A stretch of DNA of 41,068 bases from Candidatus Glassbacteria bacterium (lineage in GTDB: Bacteria > Gemmatimonadota > Glassbacteria > GWA2-58-10): NCBI GenBank assembly GCA_019456185.1, contig VRUH01000004.1:110479-151546 (forward strand). The letters run 5' to 3'. The notes beneath the pieces were generated by a model that was given only the letters and a program-made list of their open reading frames with translations, was not told where the DNA came from and did no database searches. This document shows positions 16,731 through 25,944 of this stretch, piece after piece. Within the stretch, counting starts at the first letter, position 1, and every line of letters starts with the position of its first letter. A program made the translations under genes and the position numbers.

Positions 16731-18437
16731 TTAAGGCATGGCAACCCCGCCGAGCTGCGGCGGATAGAAATAACCCATCGACGCGGCGGTTACGCCCAGG
16801 CGGTACTGCCTGTCCTGCATCAGGCAGGTGCGGCGTGTGTTTGTAGGGATAGTGGTAGAATAAATCCTGATCTCGCCGGGCAGGCTGGTGATAATTTCCT
16901 CGCGCCAGTCGCCGAGGCAATCAGCGATCCCGATCACCCGGCCCTCGATCTCGGTAATCGTCTCCCCGTTATAATCGAATATCCTGCCCTCGCAGTTGAT
17001 TTCCTTCTGAGCGTCGCCGTCCCACCATATCGCGCGCGGTGCCAGGACATTATTCCCGAAAGGTTTGTCGCTCATACGCTCACCCTTGGCCGAGTAGAGC
17101 CAGAACTGGCTGCGGTCGCTCTCGCCGGCGTAACATTCCATGCCCGGATGGGCTGCGTCGATATCGCCGACCATACCCTGGCTGTGCACGTGGGTGGTTT
17201 TGCCCTGGTAACTCCAGATAATCTTACCCGATTCGGCTTCGGCCAGGCACACGCCGCCTGTTTCATGGTGGGTTTCGAGGCCGTAAAAGATTTCCAGGCC
17301 GGGCCGGGCCTGGTCGATATCCGCTACATAGCCGACATCGTTGTGCCCCAGGCCGGTGGTCCAGATAGCCTTGCCGTCGTCATCCAGCGCCGCCGAGCCG
17401 ATCACCAGTTCATCGCGGCCGTCGCGGTCGATATCAGCCGAGATCAGGCCGTGCTGGGCCTGGCCCTGATATTTTTCGTTCTCACCCGAAGCTTCCCAGT
17501 ACCAGATTTTTTCCAGGCTGGCATCGAACGCGCCGGTCTTGATAATCCCGTAGGTGCCGCGCTGCATGATCAGCGAGGGGCGCTTACCGTCCAGATAGGC
17601 GATTGTCAGGAAGTTCCGGGTAACGTGGCTCATCGTGTCGAACCCGTCGCGGCTGAACCATGGAATCCTGGAGACGACTTCACCACTCGAGCCGTCCACC
17701 TTGACCAGCCATTCAGGACCGCTCACCACCTCGCCGTCGATCTCCCGCGGATCGCCCTCGCCGGCCTTGGTGTAGAGCTCGGCACGGCCGTCACAGTCCA
17801 GGTCATAGACGATATAGGGCGAATACCAGGTACCCATCTCGATTGACCAGCCCATGTCGTAGCGCCAGAGGAACTTGCCTTTTGATGAATAGGCTTCGAG
17901 CTTGTACGTGTCGCGGCTGCGCCTCCAGTAACCCGGCTCGCGCCAGGGATCGGTATTGAAATCGGGCTGTTTGATCACGTAGTCGTAAGCACCGTCGCCA
18001 TCCAGGTCGGCTACAGCCACGTTGTGGGCATCGTAATTCCCTTGCAGGAGAATCTGCACGTACGGAACATTGAATGGCCAGGCGCGGACGAAAAAAGTTG
18101 CGGACGGTGGTCCTTCCTTGCCGCCCGTCACCGGACGCACGTGGTAGTAGTACGTCGTACCCTGAGCCAGGGTGCTGTCCAGATAACACGTGCTGCTGGT
18201 TACGGGCTTATCGTTGACCCGTTCCAACTTATGGTTGAAAATATCCTCGCGGTAAAGATTGAAACCGATGTCGGCCGGATCGCTCTGGAGCAGACGCCAG
18301 CTGACAAAAACCTGGCCCCGGTCGCGGGCCAGGGCCACCAGACCGCGATCCAATTTCTCGCCGCCGCTCTGAGCTGGAGCTGCTGCGGCGCTAAGGCAAA
18401 TTAAACAGACAACGGCGGAAATGATTCGCATTGACAT
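16731..18437 (-). CDS. PL11 rhamnogalacturonan lyase
   Basis: 568 residues from the ATG at 18437 (AGGGAG upstream), with a signal peptide MSMRIISAVVCLICLSAAAA ending APAQ. Residues about 25-120 are a fibronectin-like module (RGQVFVSWRLLQSDP, GFNLYRE, TYYYHVRPV). The remainder is the beta-propeller of polysaccharide lyase family 11, with calcium-loop repeats such as VADLDGDGAYDYVIKQ, YDLDCDGRAELYTK and ADIDRDGRDELVIGS, and the typical C-terminal MGYFYPPQLGG. PL11 enzymes cleave the rhamnogalacturonan I backbone of pectin by beta-elimination. Length and architecture are normal for the family. It sits in the centre of the minus-strand cluster, 53 bp after the Asp-box lipoprotein, and is the best single clue to the substrate of the locus. 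Confidence 0.92.
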   Translation of the reverse strand: MSMRIISAVVCLICLSAAAAPAQSGGEKLDRGLVALARDRGQVFVSWRLLQSDPADIGFNLYREDIFNHKLERVNDKPVTSSTCYLDSTLAQGTTYYYHVRPVTGGKEGPPSATFFVRAWPFNVPYVQILLQGNYDAHNVAVADLDGDGAYDYVIKQPDFNTDPWREPGYWRRSRDTYKLEAYSSKGKFLWRYDMGWSIEMGTWYSPYIVYDLDCDGRAELYTKAGEGDPREIDGEVVSGPEWLVKVDGSSGEVVSRIPWFSRDGFDTMSHVTRNFLTIAYLDGKRPSLIMQRGTYGIIKTGAFDASLEKIWYWEASGENEKYQGQAQHGLISADIDRDGRDELVIGSAALDDDGKAIWTTGLGHNDVGYVADIDQARPGLEIFYGLETHHETGGVCLAEAESGKIIWSYQGKTTHVHSQGMVGDIDAAHPGMECYAGESDRSQFWLYSAKGERMSDKPFGNNVLAPRAIWWDGDAQKEINCEGRIFDYNGETITEIEGRVIGIADCLGDWREEIITSLPGEIRIYSTTIPTNTRRTCLMQDRQYRLGVTAASMGYFYPPQLGGVAMP

Positions 18438-18490
18438 GGCACTTCTCCCTGGTTCGGTCAGATGGTAACAATTGCCTGTTCTGTCCAGGC

Positions 18491-20938
18491 CTACCACCAA
18501 GACTGCGGCATGTTCGTAATATCAGGCATCTCGTCCGGTACACCCCTGGCCGGGCCGTACTGCACGCTGCCGCCGTAGGTTGTCAGATAGAGCATACCGG
18601 GGTTGTTGACATCGGGAATCGGGCGCTGTCCCCACTTGAACCGGTAACCCGTGATCCGCTGCCAGGAGTCTCCCCAGTCGTCGCTGCGGAAAGCCGCGTT
18701 CTGGAACGTGTTAAGATAGATAGTTCCAGAGGAGTGAGGGTCGAGCGCGGCGGAGTTGACCCGGCGGACCCTGTCGAACACGAGCTGCCAGTTCTCGCCG
18801 CCATCGAGCGTACGGTAGACTCCTCCGCCCACGTCGCCGCCCTCGCCGGCAACTGCCCAGCAGAGGAGGAACATCCTGTCGGGGTTATCGGGGTCGATAA
18901 CGAGGTCGTGGGGTGCGTTCTCACCGGGAGGCAGGTCCATTTTCTGCCAGCTCGCCGCGTTATCGTCGCTCATGTACAGCTCGCCGTCGATCCGGTGCGA
19001 TTTTCTCCGGTCGCCGTCCTCGAAACCCATCCCGCGGGCGATAACGAGATAGAGCATGCCGTTTGAGGCGCGCCTGATTTTCCAGGCGAACCTGTTGTCG
19101 CCCAGTCCGTTGTTGACCTCCATCCAGCTCGCGCCGCCATCGATACTCTTGTACACGCCGCGGCCGAACATGGTGGCGTAGACCGTGCGGGAGTCTCCGG
19201 GGCTGTCCGGGTCGTAGATCACGTGGGTGCCGACCGAATTATCGGGGATACCGTTCATGCTTTTGCGCCAGGTCCGGCCGCCGTCGTCGGTAACCGCCAC
19301 GCCGCCCTGGTTGTTGCCGAACCCGCGGGGACTGAACATCTTGTCGCGCGGCAGGTCGTGGGCGTTGCCCCAGACACTCCAGGCGCGGCCATCGACCTGG
19401 TGGTCCATTTCCAGCCAGTAGCAGGTATTGGTCCAGCGGCGGGGCACGCCTTCCAGCGAGTGCCGCCAGCTTTTGCCGCCGTCGAAACTGTGGAACAGGC
19501 CGATATCCGTGTAGGAGATAAACAGGTGCTGAGAGTCGAACGGATCGAGGTGGACGCCGTAACAGGTGGTGACATCCAGGCCGTTGCTGGTGAATGTCCC
19601 GTCCGGGTTTTTCTTGCTGTGAATCTGCCGCCAGCTGCGGCCACCGTCAGTGGTCTTATACGAGCGTCCATTGTCGGTGCCGATACAGATATCGGGGTTC
19701 TGCGGAGCGATGCCGAGGTGGATCGGGTTGCCGCCCCAGCCCGGACCCCACTGATCGTCCAGCCAGCCCTGGGTGAAATTACCGGTCAGGTAGCCGGTCC
19801 CGTTGGCCAGCCACGATGGTTGCCAGCTGTCGCCGGCATCGGAAGACTTGAACACGCCGAAAACCCAGAGAGTGGTGTCCTCGCGGGCCTCGCGTGCGTT
19901 ACGGCTGGAGAGGTAGAGCACCTCGGCGGCGCTCTCACAGGCGTCAATATCGCGGATAGCGGGCACCAGGCCGTCCGGTACGTCTTTGAGCAGTCCGGTG
20001 TTGACCTGCTGCCAGCTGCTTCCTCCGTCGCTGCTGCGGAACACCCCGCCGCTGACAGAGCCGCCGGAGTTCTGCATCGGGGCCAGCACGTAGAGCAGCG
20101 GACGGCCCTTGCTGATGCCGCCGGCCACATCGACGATGAACCGGGACGGCAGGGCGATCTGCTCCACCTCGCCGCTTTGCTCATCGACGGCCACGCAGGC
20201 GGTTCTGGTGAAAACAAGCAGCTTGCCGGTCAGCGAGGACGGGAAGATAGCGAGCACGCCGCGGCCGGGCAGATCGGTAACCTTGCGCCAGGTCCGGCCC
20301 CCATCGCCGGTGGCCACCAGGAACGCCTGTGCCGACATATCGCCCCTGCCGCCGCTCATGTAACTGACCAGCGGAGCCATCCCGAGATAGATCTTTTTGT
20401 TGTCCGCCGGGTCGACCTCGATAGTTTCGATCGTCCCGTCGAACGCGCCTTCCACGATCTGGCTGGGCAGCATGTTCCGCCCCTGGACCGGGCCGCGGTA
20501 AAGCGCGTTTTCGACACGGGGATAGATAATCTCCCACGATTTTCCCGTATCGGCGGAGCGGAGCAGGAGGGTGAGTCCCATCCCGCGGTCCTCGCTGTAG
20601 CTGAATCCGCGCGAGGCGGCGTAGATCACCGACGGGTCCACCGGATCGAACTCGAAATCCTCCGGGACGTTCCAGAAATCGAGCATCCGCCAGTTGGTCC
20701 CGTCATTCGTGATATAGGCCGCGGTCATGTCGCAGTGCATCATCGCGATATTCGGGTCGTGGGGGCTGAAAGTGGGCAGGAACATCCCGCCGCCTCCGCC
20801 CGGACCGATCACTTTCCAGTCAGCATCAAGGACGGTGGGCGCCTGCTCTCGAGGCTCCGGCTGGGAACAGGACGAGACGAAAAGCGCCAGGCAGGTTATG
20901 GCCAGACAGGTTGCGAGGACTGCGGTTTGGCGGTACAC
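18491..20938 (-). CDS. Asp-box beta-propeller lipoprotein, GH74/sortilin-like
   Basis: 815 residues from a GTG at 20938 with GGAG 6 nt upstream. A longer in-frame ATG at 21049 would overlap the preceding gene by 95 bp and lacks a signal sequence at its front. The GTG start gives a lipoprotein signal (YRQTAVLATCLAITCLALFV then SSC). Eleven Asp-box motifs are visible: SADTGKSW, TGDGGRTW, SSDGGSSW, SSDAGDSW, TTDGGRSW, SFDGGKSW, TDDGGRTW, SIDGGASW, SDDNAASW, TLDGGENW and SDDWGDSW. They indicate one or two seven-bladed propellers as in GH74 xyloglucanases and VPS10/sortilin proteins. The opening WKVIGPGGGGGMFLPTFSP then MMHCDMTAAY resembles the GH74 first strand with its catalytic Asp. Whether it hydrolyses or only binds glycan is undecided. 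Confidence 0.8.
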   Translation of the reverse strand: MYRQTAVLATCLAITCLALFVSSCSQPEPREQAPTVLDADWKVIGPGGGGGMFLPTFSPHDPNIAMMHCDMTAAYITNDGTNWRMLDFWNVPEDFEFDPVDPSVIYAASRGFSYSEDRGMGLTLLLRSADTGKSWEIIYPRVENALYRGPVQGRNMLPSQIVEGAFDGTIETIEVDPADNKKIYLGMAPLVSYMSGGRGDMSAQAFLVATGDGGRTWRKVTDLPGRGVLAIFPSSLTGKLLVFTRTACVAVDEQSGEVEQIALPSRFIVDVAGGISKGRPLLYVLAPMQNSGGSVSGGVFRSSDGGSSWQQVNTGLLKDVPDGLVPAIRDIDACESAAEVLYLSSRNAREAREDTTLWVFGVFKSSDAGDSWQPSWLANGTGYLTGNFTQGWLDDQWGPGWGGNPIHLGIAPQNPDICIGTDNGRSYKTTDGGRSWRQIHSKKNPDGTFTSNGLDVTTCYGVHLDPFDSQHLFISYTDIGLFHSFDGGKSWRHSLEGVPRRWTNTCYWLEMDHQVDGRAWSVWGNAHDLPRDKMFSPRGFGNNQGGVAVTDDGGRTWRKSMNGIPDNSVGTHVIYDPDSPGDSRTVYATMFGRGVYKSIDGGASWMEVNNGLGDNRFAWKIRRASNGMLYLVIARGMGFEDGDRRKSHRIDGELYMSDDNAASWQKMDLPPGENAPHDLVIDPDNPDRMFLLCWAVAGEGGDVGGGVYRTLDGGENWQLVFDRVRRVNSAALDPHSSGTIYLNTFQNAAFRSDDWGDSWQRITGYRFKWGQRPIPDVNNPGMLYLTTYGGSVQYGPARGVPDEMPDITNMPQSWW

Positions 20939-20954
20939 GGTGGTCTCCGGGTTG

Positions 20955-22133
20955 TCAGTTGGCGGCGTAAGCCGAGTTGACGCCCACAGAACCGATACCG
21001 GGGTACCAGTTACGGGCGTTTTCACGGAAAACCTTTTGCAGCACGTCACGCGGCAGGGCCAGGCCCCTGAACGGGCCGTTGACCTCCGGTGCGCTCATTT
21101 CCTCGCCGGTGGCGAAATAGCGGTAATCGGTCATGTACGTTTTTTCCATCCGCTCCAGGGTTTCGCTCAGGCCGGAACCCTGGCCGCCGCTGGCGATATA
21201 GTCGGTGGCGTACATCAGTCGGTCCTGGTACTTGAGGAAAAAGCTGCGGACTTTCTCGCGGTCCTGCACCTGGAAGTGGCAGATTCTCGCCGACATGTCA
21301 ACCGCGAAATTAGGGTAGAGGTCCAGACGGCGGGCCAGCGAATCGACATCCCATTCGAGACTGCCCAGGTGGGCGCCCACAAGGCGCAGTTTCGGGTGAC
21401 GGGCCAGGACACTGTCGCGCGCGGCGATATGCTTCCAGTAGTGGGGGATCTCCGGGTGCCGGTACGCGTGATACTGCGGGTTTTCCCTGAAGTAATTGCG
21501 GTCGTTGTTGACAGTCATCGAGTCCAGCGGGAGCCAGCAGTTACGGGGTTCGCCGATATGGGCCAGCAGGGTTTTGCCGTGGGCCTCGATCAGGCGGAAG
21601 ACAGGCTCGAACCGCGGATCGTCGATCATCACGAAACCGCCGTCCGGGTCCTGGAGCACCATCCCGATCTCTTTCCAGACTTTCACTCCCACCGCGCCGC
21701 GCTCGAAACCCTCCTCGATAGTCGCCAGCGCCCGGTCCTTCCAGTCCGGCTCGCCCCAGTTTTCCAGGTTGAACGTGGTAATCCAGGCCAGGTTGTGAGG
21801 GTACTCGGGAGTGAGACGCACGGCGGAATCGATTATCTCCGTAACACGGTCCCACTGGGTGCCGCGGGTGGCGATAGTGATCCATTTCAGGTTGTGCCGT
21901 TCGAGAAGTGCGAAAAACTCCGCTTCATTCGCACCTTTCAGACTCACGATGTGCGCGTGGGCGTCGACTTTGGGCATCGCCAGCAGCTCCTCGACAGTCA
22001 TACCTTCGCTCTCGCTTGCCTCACCGGCGGCTGGTTCTGCCTGCGGGGCCCGGCTGGAACAGGCGGCCAGCGATAAAACAAGCAGAAAGCAGAGTGATGT
22101 GGTATTGAAACAGCGGTTGACGCGTCGTGTCAT
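20955..22133 (-). CDS. Amidohydrolase-family lipoprotein
   Basis: 392 residues; GGAGG is 4 nt before the ATG. The signal peptide ends in a lipobox (LSLAAC). The catalytic domain is of the amidohydrolase-2 type: metal ligands VDAHAH near residue 57, VGVKVWKEIG with the strand Lys, LLAHIGEP, LVGAHLGSLEWD and the final YATDYIAS. These enzymes hydrolyse or decarboxylate small ring compounds or lactones with one metal ion. The Asp-box lipoprotein follows after 16 bp. A candidate promoter lies about 120 bp upstream. Its place in the cluster suggests action on a released sugar acid or an aromatic side group, but the substrate cannot be told. Confidence 0.87.
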   Translation of the reverse strand: MTRRVNRCFNTTSLCFLLVLSLAACSSRAPQAEPAAGEASESEGMTVEELLAMPKVDAHAHIVSLKGANEAEFFALLERHNLKWITIATRGTQWDRVTEIIDSAVRLTPEYPHNLAWITTFNLENWGEPDWKDRALATIEEGFERGAVGVKVWKEIGMVLQDPDGGFVMIDDPRFEPVFRLIEAHGKTLLAHIGEPRNCWLPLDSMTVNNDRNYFRENPQYHAYRHPEIPHYWKHIAARDSVLARHPKLRLVGAHLGSLEWDVDSLARRLDLYPNFAVDMSARICHFQVQDREKVRSFFLKYQDRLMYATDYIASGGQGSGLSETLERMEKTYMTDYRYFATGEEMSAPEVNGPFRGLALPRDVLQKVFRENARNWYPGIGSVGVNSAYAAN

Positions 22134-22252
22134 TGATCCTCCGTGAAAGCTGAAGCAAGATGATTTCAGTTGTCGCCCGCGGTTCTATCGCCGGCAAAGC
22201 GGCTGAAGGATGCGGATATGGATGACGGATGTCGGGAGTTATTCCTAACGGC

Positions 22253-22282
22253 AATATAACAAATAAACAGTGCGATACTCAA
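22253..22282 (-). promoter_or_regulatory. Candidate sigma70-type promoter of amidohydrolase operon
   Basis: On the minus strand TTGAGT (22277-22282) and TATATT (22253-22258) are separated by 18 nt, in an AT-rich patch inside the 152-bp gap before the amidohydrolase gene. It would give a leader of roughly 110 nt. Promoter rules for this lineage are unknown, so the call rests on similarity to the general consensus. Confidence 0.4.
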
Positions 22283-22285
22283 TCT

Positions 22286-23845
22286 TTAGAAAACTTCACC
22301 CCAGCGCAACCCGCCCTGCTCCTTCAGGTTGATCGGGAACGAACCGTCGCCCAGCAACTGCTGGGCGCAGGACCAGTTGACCGGGCGGACCGTACCGCCC
22401 CTGGTGATCAGCTCGCCGGAGAGTTTCATTTTCTGTCCCCAGGCGCTTTCGGGAAGCAGAAAAGCGGCCTGACGGATGTCCCCGGCATAGGGCCGGCCGG
22501 CATCGAGGCAGCCGCTCAGACGCAGCGAGCCGTCGAGGCTTTCCACGCTCAGACGAAGGACGCCGGGCACTCCCGCCACCCCGTCGTTGACCATACCCAG
22601 GATCAGCTCCGGCCGTCCCCAGCGCTCGCGCTGCCAGACCCATCCCGGCCGCACGCGCCAGCCCAGGCGTTTCCGGAGCGCCGTGATACCGCCCGGCCAT
22701 TGTTCGTTGTATTTCGCCAGGTTATCCGCCTCGGTCCAGAGGGCCCAGTAGTTGGCGCCCATGCTCAGTGCCAGCAGCATCGATTTTTCCTTGGCGTTGA
22801 ACCCGGCCTCATCGACCGGGATTTTGTCCGTGTCGTGGTCACGACGCCAGCCCTGCTCCATCACAACCGCGCACCAGGGCGGCCTGTTCGAGAGCCGTTC
22901 GATCTGGATCGGCTCGTCGTGGATCACGCTGTCGCTGCGCAGCCAGCCGTGGTCGCGGACAACCATGTCCACCACTTGACGGTTACCGGCCTGGTTGGAG
23001 TCAGGCTGCGTGTTGGCCGCCAACTGGACCTTTGTCCAGGCGTTTAGCTGGAGACGGGTGATTTCGCTGAAAACGGCCTCGGAGACCGGGTAGGGGCTGG
23101 CCGGGTTGGGAAAATCATGGGAGTGCCCCTCGCCCCAGAAGCCGTACATCATCAGGTCCATGAACTCCACCAGCGGGTCGCGGTCGAACCGTTCGGCCAG
23201 CAGCTCGTTCAGCTCGCGGAAGGCCCGCATGAATTCCGGGTGGTCGTATTTCGGTTCGTAGTGGGGGCGTCCGTTGTTCAGCCCCTTGACCACCGGAACC
23301 CTCTCGCGCAGGAAATCAGGCAGGGCCAGGCGGTCAGGCTGGCCGACCGTGTTGGACAACTGGACGCGGAAACATACCCGCAGGCCGCGCTGGCGCGCCG
23401 CCTGGAGCGTGAGGTCCCAGACCGGATTGAGGTCGAGGCGGCCGGGCGACGACTGCACGTCGCGCCAGTCGCAGCGGATATAGAGCAGGTCCACGAACGG
23501 CAGTGAAGACAGCTTGTCCACCGATTGTTCGAGAGTCTCCCTGCCGGCGCGCACCGCCCTGGCGGGGCCGCCCTCCTCCCAGGTGTAGCCGATCAGCCCG
23601 GTGCCGTAGTTGCGGACGTGATGTTCGCCGGGAGAGCTGTAGCCGATCGTGGCCCAACTCGCCACGCCGTCGTCCAGGCCGAACGGTCCCTGGTTCAGGC
23701 GGTCGGGTACGTCCGGGCCGGGTCCGAAATCGTAGCCTTCCCACAGATGGATCGGGACATCGGCGCGGGCCTGAACAGCGGAAGCTGAAACAGATGCCGC
23801 GGCAGCCGCGGCGCTGGTCTTGAAAAAGTCTCTTCGGTTGGGCAT
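22286..23845 (-). CDS. Tat-exported TIM-barrel protein, putative glycosidase
   Basis: 519 residues starting with a twin-arginine signal (MPNRRDFFKTS, then an Ala-rich core). The body resembles a (beta/alpha)8 glycosidase of clan GH-A/GH42 type: LLYIRCDWRDVQSSPG, then GLRVCFRVQLSN, then FMDLMMYGFWGEGHSHD (a candidate acid Glu in FWGEGH), then IHDEPIQI, then SMGANYWALWTE. A small beta domain ends the chain. Tat export implies the protein folds before crossing the membrane. It starts 50 bp after the stop of the dockerin protein gene and has only a weak ribosome site. I cannot name the family, and a catalytic role is inferred from the fold pattern only. Confidence 0.68.
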   Translation of the reverse strand: MPNRRDFFKTSAAAAAASVSASAVQARADVPIHLWEGYDFGPGPDVPDRLNQGPFGLDDGVASWATIGYSSPGEHHVRNYGTGLIGYTWEEGGPARAVRAGRETLEQSVDKLSSLPFVDLLYIRCDWRDVQSSPGRLDLNPVWDLTLQAARQRGLRVCFRVQLSNTVGQPDRLALPDFLRERVPVVKGLNNGRPHYEPKYDHPEFMRAFRELNELLAERFDRDPLVEFMDLMMYGFWGEGHSHDFPNPASPYPVSEAVFSEITRLQLNAWTKVQLAANTQPDSNQAGNRQVVDMVVRDHGWLRSDSVIHDEPIQIERLSNRPPWCAVVMEQGWRRDHDTDKIPVDEAGFNAKEKSMLLALSMGANYWALWTEADNLAKYNEQWPGGITALRKRLGWRVRPGWVWQRERWGRPELILGMVNDGVAGVPGVLRLSVESLDGSLRLSGCLDAGRPYAGDIRQAAFLLPESAWGQKMKLSGELITRGGTVRPVNWSCAQQLLGDGSFPINLKEQGGLRWGEVF

Positions 23846-23895
23846 TAAGGATTTCTCTTTGCTGTTCGGGTTGATTTGATGAGCGGATATTGGTT

Positions 23896-25758
23896 TTATC
23901 GTAACAGAACCATTTTGCGTGTCTGGGCAAACTCCCCGGCCCTCATCCGGTACAGGTAGACCCCGTTGGCGACAGGGTTGTCCTGCTCGTCGTTGCCGTC
24001 CCAGAAGACAGTATAGGTTCCGGCCGTGCGGAACGCATCCACCAGGGTGCGGATCACCTTGTTGCGCAGGTCGAACACCTTCAGGCTGACCCGCACCCCG
24101 CCGGCGGATTCCGGCAGGGAGTAGCTGATCGATGTGCGGGGGTTGAACGGGTTCGGACTGTTCTGCATCAGCGCAAACGGTTCCCGGTAACCGGGCAGGG
24201 AACCGGTGCGGTCGAGCGCGGTTTCGATCCGGCGGCGAAGGGATTCCGTCAGGCCGAGCACAGGCAGCGATTCCCTGAGAGCCTCTCCCTCGCCGGCTGT
24301 CAGCTCCAGCGCTTCAATCTGCCCGTTAAGCCCCTCGGCCGCCGCCAGCGACGACAGGCCCGGACCGCAGAAGCCGGTCATGATATCCCGCAGCAGGATG
24401 ACAACGTCGGCCACCCCGGCGACATTGTCACCATTGATATCGCCGCGCAGATCGCCGGGATTGCGGAGTTGAAAGATCAGCAGCGCCAGGGCATCGGCCA
24501 CCCCCAGACGGCCGTCCCCGTTGAAGTCGCAGCCCATGCCGTCCGGCTCGGGGTCTCCTTCGGTCATAAATTCCTGGTGCCAGTAGCTCCAGTCGGACCA
24601 GGCCTCCTCATCGGACTGCTGGCGTACCCGGAGGTAATAGGTCGTGCCCGGAGCCAGCCTGATTTCGTTTGCCAGGGAGCCGCTGAACGTACCGGCCGAT
24701 GCGCCCACGACCACGCTGTCGCCGTCGGTGACCGGGTTCGAGCTCCAGACAACACGGCGACCGTCGCGGTCCAGCGCGATCCGGACCTCCCAGGCGTCCT
24801 GGCTGCCGGGTCCGGAGTAGGGGGTCTTGAACAGTTCGGGGTTGCGGCTGGTCACCACCGGTCCGATCCGCGAGGTGGAGATTACGAAATTGTCGTACCA
24901 GCGGTTCTGTTCCACCGGGGAACCGCTGTTCCAGTACGCTTCGAGGAAGACGGCGTTGATCCCGAAGTTATCGTAACTGCCGCGCCAGTCCACGTTAAGG
25001 CGCTCGCACTCCAGCTTGCCGTCGATCCAGAGCTGGTTCTCGCCGTCTGACTGGCCCGGCGTATTCAGCTTGCAGCGGGCTTCCACGCAAACCCACCAGC
25101 CGGACTCTTCGGTGCTGGAGATTTTAAAGTCGCTGATAGGCTTATTGCCCATCCAGCGCAGGTTGCCGAAATCGTTGTAGGAGGTGGTGACAACATAGTT
25201 TTTGCCGGCGGGCACGCCGCTGGCCGGGTCGAGCGTGAGCGATTCGCCGCTGCTCCAGACGTGGGAGATCATCATTTGGCGCCAGTCGGTGGCGGTTATC
25301 AGGCTGGTGGCCCGGGACATTTTGGCCGGGCCGCCACCGGTCCAGCCGGCCTGGTGCTTCACATAAATCCGCCAGTAGACCTCGTCGAACTTCACCCCGG
25401 CGCGGGCCAGCGCGGTATAGGGAGTGTCCCCGAAAAATACCTTGCGGTTGCCGCTGCCCTGGCTGCCGGCGGCGTAAAAACAACGCATCGCCTTGCCGTA
25501 GTTGCCGAACCGGGTGGTATTATCCAGCTGCGGGCCGCTGGACTCGGTGTACAGGCGCTCGATGTCGAAATCATCGAACCAGATCAGCGACTGGCTGTTT
25601 TCCTGGGGCTGTCTCGAGGCCATCCGCACGCTTTCGATCCGCGGTATGTCGGGTTGCTGGGTTTGCGCTCCGAGTAAAATGGGCAGGCAGAGCAGGCAGC
25701 CGAGCACGGTTCGCAAGCGTCCGGGGTGCGGCAATAAACAAACAAGGTTTCGGTTCAT
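23896..25758 (-). CDS. Secreted protein with Fn3, dockerin-like repeats and sorting domain
   Basis: 620 residues from the ATG at 25758 (AAAGGA upstream), which opens a signal peptide (LRTVLGCLLCLPILLGAQ); longer in-frame starts add an unlikely leader. Residues about 45-300 form a beta-rich jelly-roll or lectin-like domain (IWFDDFD, VYWRIYVKHQAGW, GWWVCVEARC, LWIDGKLE, RWYDNFVIS). A fibronectin-like module follows (YYLRVRQQSDEEAWSDWSYW). Two calcium-binding dockerin-type repeats come next, CDFNGDGRLGVADALALLIF and DINGDNVAGVADVVILLRDI. The C-terminus has MQNSPNPFNPRTSISYSLPE and ends GVYLYRMRAGEFAQTRKMVL, a type IX-like sorting domain. The protein is therefore exported to the surface or beyond. 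The first domain could be a polysaccharide lyase or a carbohydrate-binding module. Confidence 0.82.
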   Translation of the reverse strand: MNRNLVCLLPHPGRLRTVLGCLLCLPILLGAQTQQPDIPRIESVRMASRQPQENSQSLIWFDDFDIERLYTESSGPQLDNTTRFGNYGKAMRCFYAAGSQGSGNRKVFFGDTPYTALARAGVKFDEVYWRIYVKHQAGWTGGGPAKMSRATSLITATDWRQMMISHVWSSGESLTLDPASGVPAGKNYVVTTSYNDFGNLRWMGNKPISDFKISSTEESGWWVCVEARCKLNTPGQSDGENQLWIDGKLECERLNVDWRGSYDNFGINAVFLEAYWNSGSPVEQNRWYDNFVISTSRIGPVVTSRNPELFKTPYSGPGSQDAWEVRIALDRDGRRVVWSSNPVTDGDSVVVGASAGTFSGSLANEIRLAPGTTYYLRVRQQSDEEAWSDWSYWHQEFMTEGDPEPDGMGCDFNGDGRLGVADALALLIFQLRNPGDLRGDINGDNVAGVADVVILLRDIMTGFCGPGLSSLAAAEGLNGQIEALELTAGEGEALRESLPVLGLTESLRRRIETALDRTGSLPGYREPFALMQNSPNPFNPRTSISYSLPESAGGVRVSLKVFDLRNKVIRTLVDAFRTAGTYTVFWDGNDEQDNPVANGVYLYRMRAGEFAQTRKMVLLR

Positions 25759-25944
25759 TGCGGTCCTTTCGGCAGGTGTGGGGAAACAGGCGCAATCCGG
25801 CCCAAGCAGGGTCTGATAATTGCATAAGAAAAGCCGTGCCACAACAGCCCGTGGGCAAGTTTTTTAATTCCAGCAGGTTATGGAAAGAAAGGCGAAGAAG
25901 GTCTTCTCATATTTGCAAAAAGAGTTTCAGGAATGAGAATTTTT

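Noticed and set aside
19223-20980. 585-codon open frame on the plus strand
   Set aside because: It lies wholly antisense to the Asp-box lipoprotein, whose repeats, signal and lipobox are clear; no protein motif is seen in the antisense product.
25815-25845. TGGCAC motif resembling a sigma54 promoter on the minus strand
   Set aside because: The matching GC element is not at the required 12-base spacing.
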